This document shows positions 40,301 to 62,685 of a stretch of 64,000 nucleotides of DNA, piece by piece. A program made the translations under genes and the position numbers. How positions within the stretch are numbered: position 1 is the stretch's first letter; each line of letters opens with the position of its first letter. The stretch is from Anisakis pegreffii. Its lineage: Eukaryota > Nematoda > Chromadorea > Rhabditida > Anisakidae. Where the stretch lies: NCBI GenBank assembly GCA_035041965.1, contig JAPYMA010000840.1, positions 62,001-126,000 of the forward strand. Direction: 5' to 3'. The notes beneath the pieces were generated by a model. The model saw nothing but the letters and a program-made list of their open reading frames with translations. It did no database searches and was not told the DNA's origin.

Positions 40301-41198
40301 ACAATGAGATTTGTTTTGAAAAACTTCGTTAGCAATAATTGCAAATTAATCGCATAATATTGTGTACTAGTGAGTCGCTAAAAAATCACGAAGAATTGTA
40401 CACAGAAAGGTTATTGAAAGTATGTGTGAAGATCAGCCGTTGTTGTTTCAGTGAACAGGATGATCCTACAAATCCCTATCAAAAGACAATGCAAATCCTT
40501 CAGGAAATTGGAATTGAGAAGCCGAGTGTCGCGGATTGTACAGCTGTTGCATACGTTTGTTCGCTTATTAGTACTCGGTAAATTTGATAATTTGAAGATT
40601 TCAATGTATCACTACTCCATCAGCTATCAATACGATCGAATTTCCTAAATTACAGTGCGGCTCACCTTTGCGCTGCGGGCATAGCGACGCTTCTTATTCG
40701 TATGCAGAAGCCGTATGTGACTGTCGGCATCGATGGCTCTGTCTATAGATTCCATCCGAGATTCGCTCGAGTTCTCGACGAAAAAATCGATCAACTTACT
40801 CCACAGAATCTTGAGGTTTTCTCTTCTTCTGTTTCGTTCAGTTCGAATGAATCACTTGCTGGAAAAGCTCGATGACCATGCCATAGAAATAAGATTCTGA
40901 ATAATGAAAACAATTTTCGATGGACCATTTCTAGGCGAATGAAATTGCCATTAAATGCGAGTTGCGTCTTTGTAAATCGCATTCTTCGCCATTTTTCCTG
41001 CCATGCTAGGTTATATTCTCTTCATCCTGAGCGATATTCATCTCGATTTGGCAATCAACAAATCATCACCTCACGAAATGAATACTGACTAAATTTCAGT
41101 ACCAATTGATGCTTTCTGAAGATGGAAGTGGCAGGGGTGCGGCTCTGGTTGCTGCTGTCGCCGTTAGAATCAGAAATGAGTCTGCTGCAAAAGCATAA
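37306..41198 (+). CDS. hxk: Hexokinase, single-domain 50-kDa type
   Basis: Nine exons: 37306-37420, 37841-38040, 38382-38600, 38802-38993, 39374-39486, 40027-40179, 40452-40577, 40656-40815, 41100-41198; 458 residues, the normal size for an invertebrate hexokinase. It phosphorylates glucose to glucose 6-phosphate, the first step of glycolysis, in the cytosol. Visible motifs: phosphate-binding [11 protein letters not shown] (about 64-74), sugar-binding LGFTFSFP (131-138), the catalytic Asp in ILNDTVGT (D190), [35 protein letters not shown] and adenosine-binding [10 protein letters not shown] (431-440). All are intact. The ATG at 37306 gives MSLKIQEI, a typical N terminus, but a further upstream exon is possible. 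Nematodes have several hexokinase paralogues; which one this is cannot be told. Intron 5 carries a MITE. Confidence 0.95.
39683..39914. mobile_element. hAT-type MITE with 8-bp target-site duplication
   Basis: A 216-bp element (39691-39906) is flanked by perfect 8-bp direct repeats CCCTAAAT at 39683-39690 and 39907-39914. Its ends are imperfect inverted repeats: CAAGGGTCCTCA at the left and, read inward, CAGTGGTCCCCA at the right (9 of 12 match, followed by TTGAG at both ends). An 8-bp duplication with CA...TG termini is the signature of the hAT superfamily. There is no coding capacity. A run of ten G lies at 39711-39720. It sits inside the hexokinase intron 39487-40026, away from both splice sites. 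Confidence 0.85.
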
Positions 41199-42904
41199 TC
41201 ACTAATCTTAATTTCCCAACCATTCAATTCCTTCTTTCTAAATCTCAATCAACCTTTCATTCATCTCGTCATTCATCTACGAAACAATTTATACAAACTG
41301 TTTCATCCCTGTCTCGTTGCTATTATACAAAAATTATCTGTTGTAAACGAAGTGTATGGATTGTTCCACAGGATACTCCCAACGCACTCCAATCTCAAAA
41401 ATTGTTTTCATCTCAAAACTGTGATTATTTCATTCAAACAGTTTCCCCACAAATTTTTCCTCCTGTTCTTTAGTGTCTCTGTTCAAGAATACGATTTATT
41501 TCTTCCTGTTCCATCAACTAATTTCCACCAGCAACACATGTTGTCGTTCCCATATTACTGTCACGAATTCATATTCTCAAGTGCGTCTTCCGTTGTCATC
41601 TGATAGTTTCATCATGTAATGAAAGATAGCTTCTTTAATTTTCCTCTTATTGTGTCTGTCTGAAAAAAAATTGCAACGATTCTTCTCAGCATTCACGATA
41701 TTTTTTCTAATCTTTTTCTGATGAACTAATAATACGATACAAATTTTCCAAATGTCCACTATTCTGGTTATTGTTCAAATCGTGAACTGTAGATGTGTAG
41801 CAATGTTTATGATAAATTTTATAAGATGACTTCATTTGTTGAATTCACTGCAGTCCGAATTTGTATTGTCGAATGAAATCACTTCATTTGGCCTTCGGTT
41901 GTTCATTTATTCAGTAGAAACTTAATATTTTAAATTCGGTTGCGCTCAATTCAAAATCCATAGATTATATCATGGATAGTGTGCATGCAGATGACATTTC
42001 AAGAGCGATCTCTTTACATCATCATTTGCAAAGTGAATCGTGCATCACCCTTGTTCAGTAAGTGATTTTGCCTTTCTGAGACGGTTTTGATCAGCGGATT
42101 TCACACCCCTTGGAACATCGTCTCGCACCCGTTGGGTGGTGAGCACTCCGTGTTGAGAAACCTTGCCCTAATGAGCTAACGTAACTAAGTCTCATCGTTG
42201 AAGCTGCACTGATCCGCCTGAAGAAGTAAACAGTGATGCGAGTATATTCCATCGCCAACGAGAATCAAACCAAATCTATCCGTGCGAATTTTCGCTCACT
42301 TGTTCACCATCATCTGATATGAGTCATGAAATTTTTTCAAAAAATTGAATGTAGTTGCATTTCTCTGGTTTTATGTGTGGTGCGGAATGCAGTAAATTTT
42401 CGCATTTCAAAAGTTTTTCAGGAATGGAGACTTGCGTTCATTGCAACACTACTCGGTTATTTGTGCTCTCCTACATGTGCAGTTGCTGAAAGTCGTTTTT
42501 TTTATCAGTTCCCTGAAACGAGGCTTATTCTCCTCTTTTCTTCATATTCTTCCTCTTTAGGAGTTGCAATAATTATAAGTTGGCTGTTTAGACCTTGAAA
42601 GAAATGTTCACATGAAATAGCTGTTGCATTTGCGTAGATTTACTGATGAAAGCCGTATGCCATACAAACGTTCAGTGATTAAAGTTGCAACAATTTGGAT
42701 CACGCACTCACAAATTCATGTATTCATACAAAAATAATGATTCCTCAGACGCTGTTTACAATAGGTCGAATTTTGCGCAACCATCAATGTGGATTGCTTC
42801 GAGTTTTGAGTAACAAAAAATTGCTCGCTTTGAATGCGTCGTAAATTTGTACTGAATCTAGTATGCATTGAGGTGGCTCACCTAAAGCGCATCACCCAGA
42901 AAAG
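41199..42904. other. Intergenic region between hexokinase and Arp2/3 subunit 1
   Basis: I see no supported gene. A 90-codon + strand frame at 42326-42598 is hydrophobic but has no family match that I recognise. A hAT-like terminal sequence ends at about 42165 (see findings). Confidence 0.4.
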
Positions 42905-45715
42905 ATGTCTTCATTTCCTGTACAACACTGGAATCTGGGCATTGGTCCGATAACATGTCATGCTTGGAATAAGGATCGCTCACGTCAGTTTCAACTCTTA
43001 TTTATCACTCATATCTCAATCTGGTGATTCGTATAATGAACGTTGTTTGGGATAATAATTTGGTTGACAAAGTCTTCCGTCATACTAACAATACACTGAC
43101 TTCTTAAATCATTATTTATCTATATGTTGAAACGGTCATATTCAATCTGCAACAATAATGAATGAGTATTGTGAGTGTTTGTGAAGTTATTGTTGATGAA
43201 TGTATAACTGCGAGTAATGACTGATTCAGTTCTTTATAGAGTTAGCAGTTTCACCGTCAAATAATGAGATCCTAATATTTCGTTGGCAAGCTGGCCAGTG
43301 GAAACTGATACACACCTTAAAAGAACACGACCTGCCGATAACTGGCCTCGACTGGGCACCAAATACCAACCGAATTGTTTCTTGCTCACAGGTTTGTGCG
43401 ACCTAATGTCTTTTCCATTGCCAGCGCTTCAAAATTGAAAAGTTCTATGTCGTCGCGGCTGTATTTCATTCAGAATGTAATAATGTTAATAAGTGGCATG
43501 ATCATCTTGATGTGGGAGAATCTGAATCAATAACATTCGTAATTTTATTGACAATATTGGGAATGACGATAATGAAACATTATCACTTGTGACTACAGCA
43601 TTAATAATAAAATATAATAATAACAATAAAAGGTAATTAACAGTAATAAAGTAAATCGAGTAATTGAAGGACAAAAATGCATTTGTGTGGACATTGGATG
43701 GTGATCATTGGAAGCCAGAGTTGGTACTAGTGAGAATCAATCGTGCAGCAACTTGTGTGAAGTGGTCTCCATTAGGTAGTTTAATTCAAAATATATGAAT
43801 TGATCGATATCTGAATCAATTCTGGTGAAACAAATTTGTAATTAAGTCAATTTCGGTTTGAAAAATTTATCACTCACGTTTGAATTGTTGAGAATGCTAT
43901 TCGAGCAACTCAGTAGGTCTGATTAAGTTCGTTTTAGAAAATAAATTCGCGGTCGGAAGTGGTGCAAAGTTGGTATCGGTTTGTTATTACGAGAAGGAGA
44001 ATGATTGGTGGGTATCCAGACAGATCAAGAAACCAATTCGATCAACAGTTTCATGCATTGACTGGCATCCAAACAATGTTCTACTCGCTGTTGGCGCTTG
44101 TGATTTTAAGGTCTTTTTCAATGATCATCCTATTATCGCGGCATCAACGGGAGAGAAAAACGATTCATTTGATTGCAGATTACATCGAATTTGTCCACTA
44201 ATAATTGATATCGCCGAAAATTTCCGACTGAAGTCCTCTAAAAGTTTCAAATTAAGTTCTGCTTGTGTCCTCTATATGCAGACGGAAATTTCAACTTTGA
44301 TTTGTTTGATTAAATATACATTGGTACAATTAATTTTCTAAAAAGTTTCATTCGCCTCCATTTCAACAAATAAAACAGAATTAATTTTCGTTGCTTCAAG
44401 GCACGAGTTTTTTCGGCTTACGTGAAAGAAGTTGAAGAGAAACCATCACCGAATCCTTGGGGAACGAAAATGCCGTTTGGAGCGTTATTGTCAGAGGTAA
44501 ATTTGATGATTTCTGAGTTTATAGATGCGAAATATTTTATGTTTTATTGAATTTTGTTGAATTCTTTGTCGTATCCAATATAATTTATATTGAATATTAT
44601 TCTATGCATTTGATGCATATTCAAAAGGGATGAAAATAAACACAATTTTTGGGTACTGTTGTATGCATTTACTGATTGTGAGGTTGTCTGATCATTTAAA
44701 AGTGCCATATCAGTTCATTTAAGGTGAGCAGTTCGGGTTGGGTTCATGCGGTGGCTTTTTCACCATCCGGATGTCGATTAACATTCGTATCGCACGACTC
44801 GACAATATCACTGATCGATACGAATCGTTCGTCACAAGAAGCAATTGTGCTACGCACCGCTCATTTACCATTCACGTCTGTTCAGTGGGTTACCGAAAAC
44901 GCCATCATTGCTGCGGTATGTTCCGACATTCATCAAAGATGTTTTATGAGTTTTTCGTGGACAGCTTCACCGTCCCATTTAATTGTATATCGCGCAAAAT
45001 CCAGAATAACTTTCGACGGCTCGAAGGAGTTTCTTTTTTTTCTGTTGCATGCATTTTCTTTCATGATGACAAAATATGAAAAGTTTTTGGTTGTTGATTC
45101 GTTTCAACTTCATGGTCGAGTCAGTGTCTCGTTATTTTTTGCGATTGAGTGAACTTACGTTCCTTGAATACATGCAGGTGTTGTTCGGGTGCTGAACCGG
45201 TAAACTTTCAGGGTCATGACTGTTCGCCAATGCTTTTCACGTATACGGGAAATGAGCTGAGATTTGTTACGAAGCTAGATGTGCCATCCGAGCATAAATC
45301 GAAAAATATCCATAGTGCTATGCAAATGTTCAGAAATATTGATCGGAATGCTGTTTCGGAAACGATCAGTGTACAGCTGAAAACGCTTCATCAAAATGCG
45401 ATAACGTACGTTCGTATTCTCTTGATATGTCTCTTTTTTCGTTTCGTTCCGTTTATTTCTGTTGATTGTGATCATTCGAAACGCTTTTTCATTCTCATTC
45501 AGCGCATTTCTTGCGTTGACTGCAAGAAAAATATTCGCAAGAACTCAAGCGACGACTAAGCGTATACGTTTCCTAAGAAGAGCTTTTCTAAGCATTTGGT
45601 GTGTTTCAGTCAAATTATACCTCATTCGGGACGTAGCGATAATTTGCAAAAGTTCACTACAAGCGGTATTGATGGATTAGTTGCTCTTTGGGATTTAAGA
45701 GTAAGTTACAATTAA
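42905..45715 (+). CDS. arx-3: Arp2/3 complex subunit 1 (p41/ARPC1), WD40 protein
   Basis: Eight exons: 42905-42983, 43240-43391, 43670-43775, 43938-44110, 44401-44496, 44724-44915, 45212-45405, 45610-45715; 365 residues against about 370 for human ARPC1. It is a seven-bladed beta-propeller subunit of the Arp2/3 complex, which nucleates branched actin filaments in the cytoplasm. Diagnostic strings run along the whole length: [14 protein letters not shown] [148 protein letters not shown] and [12 protein letters not shown]. The C terminus is taken as read-through after WDLR to TAA at 45713; a donor-like GTAAGT at 45701 leaves open a further exon. Confidence 0.95.
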
Positions 45716-48700
45716 TTAGCACTTTGAAATTTTGGTTGTAGTCAGATGTGAAGTGGACAAAATTGAACGTTGTGAAAAGTTTTTTTGTTGTTAAATGATG
45801 GCGATGATACGATGCGTTGTCGAATTTGTCTGCGGATTGCCGACTCGAAAAATCAGAAAAAAACTGACAAAACCTTGCAATGGAGAATGCAGCAGTTGTC
45901 GAATGAGTGCAAAAGTGAATCGTAATTTGTTGGTTTTGAATCGGTTTGTTTCTCATAGAGAGAGTGAATGAACTAAGTGATCCAAGTGAACTTTACCGAA
46001 GCAATGATCAGATGTTAATCCAAACCATTATGATGTGTTCATTTTATGGCCTTCCAATAAATTATTGCAGGCAACCATTGAATACTGCCGGTAATTTAAT
46101 TGATTGCTGTGACACAAAATTAATTAAAAGGGCACTTTTAAAGAGAATTGCTATCACTTAGGAAATCAATTTCTTTTGAAGATTTAATTCATAGAACCTT
46201 CCATGAAACATTTATCCTCTCAAAAAAACAAAGCTTTCGATTTATTCTTGTAATCAATCATTTATTCAGTATTACAAAGCATAATCTATAAGAAATAGTA
46301 ATTCTCGACATTCGTGGCCCTTTGTGTTTTGTATGTGTGAGGTTATTAAAATTATACGTGTTTTTGAACTAATCCAAACTTTTCACTTCATTGTGAGTTT
46401 GTCATTATCTTTTCAACTTGATTTTATTTTCGTCAATGTCCTGTCGTTGAGTTTTCAAAAAAATACGGAAAAAAAAAGAAAATCCCTATTCATATGTACT
46501 AATCGACGCATAAGTTAATTGGAGTATCCTCGAACCTTGATCGTTTTTTTTAAAGAAAATAATATGGCTTTATCATATTAATATGCATGCCTTAAGTTGA
46601 ACTTGATTTTCGTCTCATGTAAGTGATCAGCTAACACGTAGAATCGTCTTTATAGTTTTTACATTTAATCGAATGACTGCTTCGGATATGCAGAATATTT
46701 GAGTAATTTAAAGCATTCATTGGAATGAGAATTCATTCTCAGTGATACTTTCAAGATGTTATTACAATTAGAAATTTTATTCTAGACAAATTATGTCGTC
46801 AAAAGAATAACTTTCACGTTTTGTAGCAATTTTACCGAAAAAATTTTATTGATTGGAATTACTGTTTGCTGTGTTGTCCTCATTGGCAAGAAAGTGAGCC
46901 AGAACGTATTCGGTTGAAATGTTCGGAGTGTAGTTCTCAATCGATCTTCACTTGAATGTCATAATCACAGTCTATCCTCAGAAATTTATCATTGTCATTC
47001 AACTTCGTCTCTCGAAATTATCGCTGACTTCCTCTGGAGATAGTTACGAATTTGCAATATTAATCGAAATGCATGAATTGGGTTAAAAATCATTTTTATC
47101 AAATGAAAGAAATAACATTCGTATTCATATTGATGAATGGTGTGCATGAGGTGAACAGTAACGTTTGATGATTCCAAACAAATGATATTAACTCGGTATG
47201 ATAAACTCTTGGAATAGTCTGTTCGTTCAACGTAGCATCTGATTCTACTCTTATTTTCTCAATGATAACATTCACTCATTCCCGTCAATTTTTGATTTCT
47301 AACTTAAAAATCTTCAAAAGATATCCTTATTATCAAATGTCGTCTCCTTCAATAAGTTAGATTAAGAATAAATGTTACCTGGAAACTACAGTCAGCTTTT
47401 ATGCTGATAACGCATTTGTTAGGTCAAATTATCGAGTTAATATCATTTTCGATCGTTGTTGCTCCATGAGCAAAGTATGTTTCGATTTTCAAAATGTTGT
47501 ACTTTTCAGAACGCGCCGATCGCCGCAAAGTGACACGATAGAATAGTGTCAAGAATTAATTGTTCACAATGATACTTTATGAAACTGTTCCCGATTCGAT
47601 TAATTTTTCACCGCAAGGAGTCGATCTGCCGTCATCGTATCAGATCAACTCATAGAACTCTGTCATTCATCCAGTTGTTTTATTGTTTTTGTTCATTTCA
47701 CTCTTTACGAAATTTAATCGCTTATTTTTTATAATTTATAATCGGTCACTCAGCCGATAATATTTCTTTTGTATCAGTTTTCTGTGCAATCATTAAAAAA
47801 TATTTGTAAATGAAGTAAAGATTATGAACGAAAGTGGACGTGTAGTGAATTGGGATCGATTTGTTTGAGGGAATAACCGTGACAAGGCATTAGTGAGTAT
47901 TACCTGTGAATAAGTTCGTTTGAGTGTATCAAATAAACCAGCAGTAAATCGTGTTGTTTTAAGTTCACTCGGTGTGAAGGTGTGTCGTTAATAAATTACC
48001 GATATTGTCAGCTTTAAATGCTATACTGTAATACTGTACCATTCGTTGTCGCGTTTGTGTTGTTTTCATGTGAAATTGATTATGTGTTATTTTTGGTTGA
48101 TTGGTCGCGATTTCTTTTTTCAGTTTGCATTTCGTTAATATTCAAATATCCCAATTCACATTCGTGTAATGATTCAAAATTTATTGCGATGCAGTTTAAG
48201 TCACATTGTACCGTTGTCTACCGCATTTACCCGGCGAATATCAAAAAATCCATAATGAAATGATGCGTCTTCCTCATGAATGCCCTTCTACGTGCCTAAT
48301 CATCATGTTTTCTTTTATCACAATTATCATCTGTCACTTTATCAGTGAAAGTTACGAATGATCGATTTTCTCTTTTATGCATTCGTGTAATGTCAATTGG
48401 AATTTGATGAGATCATTCATTGCGAATGTGTCAATTGTCAAACAACTTATCCTTCGTGGTAATGTTAACCTTTGCTCGCTATGAATTGAATATTTTCATC
48501 GTTTCGAACGTCCTCAAGCAAGATCGGCAATTTTATCGAACAATCGTCGATCAAGATAATGCTGGTAACATTCATTCATTTTCATCATAATAATTTATTT
48601 GTGTTTTGCATTCCAACCTATTCAATCAATTCAATTACGAAGTTGACATTGTTTGAGTTATTGCTAGTATTGATATCGCCACGTTAAAATAAGTCAACAC

Positions 48701-50884
48701 TTTAGTGGTATCGTTCTTTGTGTATGTGTGTTAATTAGTTGATGTGATCACTTCATAAATCTTATTTCTTGCTTTGATTTGATGCTTTGTAAAATGAACA
48801 CCTCGTTAATGGTTATTCATGCGCTATGGAAGCAATCATCACAGGCACAAACTCAAACTTTAAATGGGCCAAAGACACCTTTTGTGAACAACGAACGTTG
48901 TGTAGAGCGAAGAACGCGGTTTCGGGGTTTCATGGGGCTGTTCGTGCGTGTAGATGAGTGTGCATCGATTCGTGGATCTACTCATAAGCGTTTCGAAGCT
49001 AACATGCATTCCCTTATTGTCGAGAATGTGCACTGATGGTACATGTACTCCCGAATGCAACACGACATGCGTCTGTTTTCATTGAATTCATCGCGTCTCT
49101 GCCTTACTTCACGTTGCCTCGTTTCTTCTCGCCCATTCATACGTCGTCATTTCATCAAAAATGTGATTTGCAACATACGATGCTTCAGTTGCAAGCACCT
49201 GGCCCAGCCATCATTTGAATCAAGAAATGCTCCATCAATATTGTAGACAGTGTCAGGCAGATGAAATCCACAAGCTTCATTCGTACTATCAAGAAACAAA
49301 CCGCACCATTCGAGATGGGTCAAATTTTCGGATGTTTGTATATTCATTACTGCCATGATCCGATACGTTCACTACGATATAAAGTGTGTAGTTGATAGAA
49401 GATGAATGACTGCATGATTACTCTTTAGATAAATTGTTTATTTTTATCCATCATGAATGAATGAGCTTTCCATATTTCGTATGTACATAAGCACCTTCAA
49501 ACTTTGAAAAGTGATTATCGAAGTGAATTTATTAATTTCTACCCTTCTCCGTTGTATTTTGTTACCTTCTCTGCTTTTTTCTTTTCATTCGAAAAATTCT
49601 CACAGTGCTCTGATAGGTGCAGTGTTTTTTAATGGAAGTGGAGAAAAAGATGGAACATGAGAGCGCTCTATATTGAATTTATGCTTCGAAAAACTGCCTG
49701 ACCTCTGAGCTCTGGACTGAAGAAATTTACATTTTCAATAAGGAAACATTAATAGAACATTAGTGAAAAAAAAAACTTCTGAAAAGCATCGTTACCCGGG
49801 AATGCGTTTGCTTGATGTGAAGGTGAGCGAAGAAAATATGTACTTACCTTGAACATCACGGACATTTGCTGACAAAAGCGTTTTTGATGTGATACAATCG
49901 GTGCGTACGCACTTCGCCATACCAAAACAACTGAAAGTATCACTTTCTTGCAATTAGCACATTATTCACATGGGACTCAATTGTTTAATCAGATAGTTAA
50001 CGTTTTGAAAATTGATTAATGAAATGAACTTATTGTTGAAGTTATTGTTACACAAATGAAGTTAATGTTGCGTTACGACGATTTCTCGTTGTTAACTTTC
50101 ACAGCTACATTCATTGTGTTCGCTTTGTGCGCATTTACGAAACGTCTTCCTCTAATTGTCATCTTATAGAGCTTTTCAGGCTCTACAAATTGTGCCTAGT
50201 CTCATAGCATAAACATTGTTCCTTCACCCTGAAATTTGGTACTACATAAATGTGTCTTTCATTTTTGCCCAACATTTTCTACTTTAGGACAGGAAAAACC
50301 ACTTCATCAATCGTCTCAGTTCACAGTGTAGATGTTCAGTGCACAAGAACTTACCTATGTAATTCATTCGATCGCACGCGTGCTTGGCGAATAGGCTCCG
50401 CATCGTAGAGTGAAGTTAAGTATGGAAACAGCTGAAGGTTGTGTGTTGCTATGCACTTTAATGATGCTTGATGTTTGTTATTTTTACTTTAAATAATATG
50501 TTGACTTTGCAATAAATTTCATTCATACTTCATTTGGTTGCTGGGTGTTTTATGTTTTTTTTAATGATTGCTGCGTCAAGGTTTATCACCACTGGCGCAA
50601 TTTCATCCGAATGATTTGCGAGCATCAATCGAAAATGACTCTCATTTGTTCTGCCAATCATTTGACGACACTTCATATTTGTCTCAATTTTCGGGATAAG
50701 GAATTTGAGTGTGCTTTAAGTGAAGTTTCTGAATTGATGTATTAAATATTATCTTACCGTAATGGATTTCCATTGATTTTTGCGTCCTTTTATGATTGAT
50801 GATGTTTCGTTGTAGATGATATTTCATTGCACTAACAGTAAGATTTCTTAGTGACGAATTCGTCTTTCAGTCGTTCGACAGAAG
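45716..50884. other. Intergenic region, 5.2 kb
   Basis: I found no convincing gene. AATAAA at 46056-46061 could end the preceding transcript. The stretch 48780-49360 is less AT-rich and open in more than one frame on both strands, which may mark an unrecognised exon or an old repeat. At 49918-50037 there is an inverted copy of the TMIE intron 1 3' end. Confidence 0.4.
49918..50037 (-). repeat. Inverted copy of TMIE intron 1 acceptor region
   Basis: The reverse complement of 49918-50037 matches 51278-51396 over about 119 bases with few differences, including the polypyrimidine-like tract, the AG acceptor and the first 12 bases of TMIE exon 2. The similarity stops right after GGTATG. The two copies are about 1.3 kb apart and flank TMIE exon 1. 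Which copy is original cannot be shown from this window, but the exon bases make the 51278-51396 copy the likely source. Confidence 0.8.
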
Positions 50885-51860
50885 ATGACAAACGATGGAG
50901 GCAGTCATCACACAAGCCATAATAATAACCAAGAAAACAGTATGGCTGCTCTCGATCAGTATATAGCTCCAGGTCTTCGGCTTTGGATGCTTATTGCACT
51001 TGTTTCGGGTGTTTTGCTTGTTATGGGTGAGTTCATTGTTTGTTGCATTCATAGATCCCATTGTTATATTCGTTGATGTTCAGTTGTTTGATTACGTTGA
51101 ACACTGATTGTTCACATTTTGGCGGCGGTTTTAACTTCCAATTGGTTGTGATACTAATTCCGATCCAACTTGTTTCACTTGTAAGTATTTATAAATTTTG
51201 TCGATGGCTGTTCTGCTCTTTTTTGAGACAATTTTGTGGGTGTCAATTTCTCAAGATCTAACTTACCTGTGTTCTCAAACTATAACTTCATTTCGCTAAT
51301 CAATTTTCAAAACTTTGACTACTTGATTAAAAAATTGAGTCCCATGTGAATAATATGCTAATTGCAAGAAAGTGATACTTTCAGTTGTTTTGGTATGTTG
51401 TTTTATGCGAATTCGAATTCCACGTACTAAGAGACAAATTGATTTAATTGCGGCGAGAAGGAAAATGCGTAAGCAGTCTTCATTACCCGCACATACACAT
51501 CCACCAGGTTTGTGCACCCGAGAAGATTTTATTCTTACTCTGATACGTTTACTTCGAAGCGAATCACCTGGATGGCTACCGTGATTATCGACAAATTAGC
51601 ACTAATTGAACTTGAAATATATTCATCGTTCTTGAAGTGCTCGTTTACTGTGTTGCTCATAAGAGTAGGGTGACATTAGTATCACTAGGATATTTGCAAT
51701 GGAAGTGAAAATAACAACATTAAATGAACGATTTACAGATGAACGATCGCAAACAATCGTAATGAACACCATTAAAAAATCGTCCAGGGAAGATCGGATG
51801 AAACAGGCTGAAACTCAGCCACTTGTCCACAAATCATCGCATACAACAACCACTGTTTAA
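50885..51860 (+). CDS. tmie: TMIE homologue, TMC mechanotransduction channel subunit
   Basis: Three exons: 50885-51026, 51385-51507, 51739-51860; 128 residues in one consistent frame, ending with TAA. Each exon is too short to stand out alone. The protein has a polar N terminus, one membrane helix (about residues 33-55), a double cysteine at its cytoplasmic end, and then the TMIE signature RIRIPRTKRQID followed by a basic helix; vertebrate TMIE has RLW, CC and RVPRTRKEIEAR in the same places. TMIE is an obligatory partner of TMC proteins in mechanically gated channels of hair cells and, in worms, of TMC-1 complexes. There is no obvious cleaved signal peptide, unlike vertebrate TMIE. AATAAA lies at 52173-52178. 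UBE3B follows on the same strand 1.7 kb downstream. Confidence 0.85.
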
Positions 51861-53600
51861 TAAGGCTGGCATGGGGACTGATTTTCTCTCTGTGTGTCCG
51901 AAACGATACACGATTCTCGACTAATATCTCCTTGTCCATCGTCCCTGTGCTAACCGTACTGCTTAATACTTATATTCACCTCTTATCACATACTTACAAA
52001 TACACACGTATGTTTTCTTTGTAATTTCACTAAAGTGCCTCACATTTCATTGTTTTAGTGAATTTTAAAATTGATCCCATCAAAATGATTCTGCCACCAA
52101 AAGTGAAGCGCTCTAATGAAATGTTTCGAAGGAATGTTTAAAGGATAAATGACTATAAAAATGATAGCATTTGAATAAATGATCAAATGCCTTTTTGTTA
52201 TAGTGATTCACACCGTTTTCTTTTGTTATGCTTTACTCTGTTGATTTTATGATGTTCCATTTGAGAATTCTTGTTTTTGAGGTTTGTAATAATTTGAAAG
52301 AGTGACATATTGTTTTCGCACTCAATTGTCTAGTCAATAATTTATGTGCTGAATGTTATTATCAGTCACACGACGTTTATTGTTTTCGTTTGAAGCTGTT
52401 TTTGTTAATTTTGACTTTGTCGTTCAGTTCTTCGTTTACTTCAAATCTATTCGTCATGTTCATTACAATTTTATTGTTTGAATGCAATTCAATACTGTTC
52501 AACAAATTGGTTGTTCTAAACTTTTCAGGTAATCCGAATTTATGTCTGACAATTAGATATAATTAATTGTATTTCTTGCCAAACGTTTCTCACATGTTTC
52601 TCATGCTTTTGTTGAATTCGTTCGTTTAGGCAATACATTTCATGTGGTGCTACTTTTTCGAAGCATTTTCGTAGAATCTCGTCGTGTATCCATCAGTGTT
52701 TCGTATTTGTATTATACGCTATGCATTTCGGTGCTTCTTTAGTTGTTCTCATAGTGAATCTTTCAACTATTTGCATAGCAAAGAAAGCTCTGAGCGTAAG
52801 GTGTTCGCAGTTTCTAGAGTTAATCTCTAGTGGTTGGTGCAGTTGTGTATGTATGTGTTTTGACTACCATATTCATTCGTAAAAATTGTTGAAATTAACA
52901 ACTTGAGCGAATAATTCAGATAAAAAATATTTGTAAATCGTATTTATTCAAACAAACTATTGTCATTCTCTAATCGGTCTCTGAAACCAATTTTGGAGTA
53001 ATATTTGCAAGCAGTTTCAAACTGAATTATTCTAATTTTTGATTGCCCTGAAAGAGACATCAATTTTGTTGGCATTTTGCGCAATCATCAAATAGAAAAA
53101 AAGAAGAAGTTGTACGCATTTATTCGGCATAAATTCAAAAAGTATAAGAAATTATATGTGAAAATCAATGGAGCACAACGGATCAATTATTCGGTGTTAA
53201 TTGAATTTGTTTAATGGTTCATCAGAAATGCAAAAAGCAATTTCGTTATTGAATTTATGATGATTAAAACATTTCGTTATCGTTGTCGCTCTCAACTCAT
53301 CCAATAACAATTACGTCGAATGTAGCATAAACACCAGAAAAGTGATTGGGTTTAATGAAAGTTTCTCACTTCAGAAATTTATTTCATTGATTCGTTTGAA
53401 AACAAACGAATGAATAATCTGCAAATAAAAATGGTGTGTTGACAACTCACCATTAAACGTCATCGAACAGAAACGAAACTATAAAGGTGAGTTGATAGAA
53501 GTGCTGGCTGCGGGAATTGAACAATAATCAGTGCTCAGATCAGATCGGTATTGATTCGTGATAGTTTGTGGTAGATTCGTTTGGGTCGGCAGTAAAGGGC
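51861..53600. other. Region between TMIE and UBE3B
   Basis: The left part is the TMIE 3' UTR up to about 52200. I see no gene in the remainder, which is uniformly AT-rich. Confidence 0.4.

Positions 53601-62685
<9,085 letters not shown>

Noticed and set aside
43970..44341. Extension of the Arp2/3 subunit frame past 44110
   Set aside because: The family sequence continues at 44401 ([13 protein letters not shown]) with matching phase after a GTCTTT donor, so the extension is intron read-through.
44738..45079. 113-codon + strand frame overlapping the sixth Arp2/3 exon
   Set aside because: It is an out-of-frame shadow of the WD40 coding exon 44724-44915.
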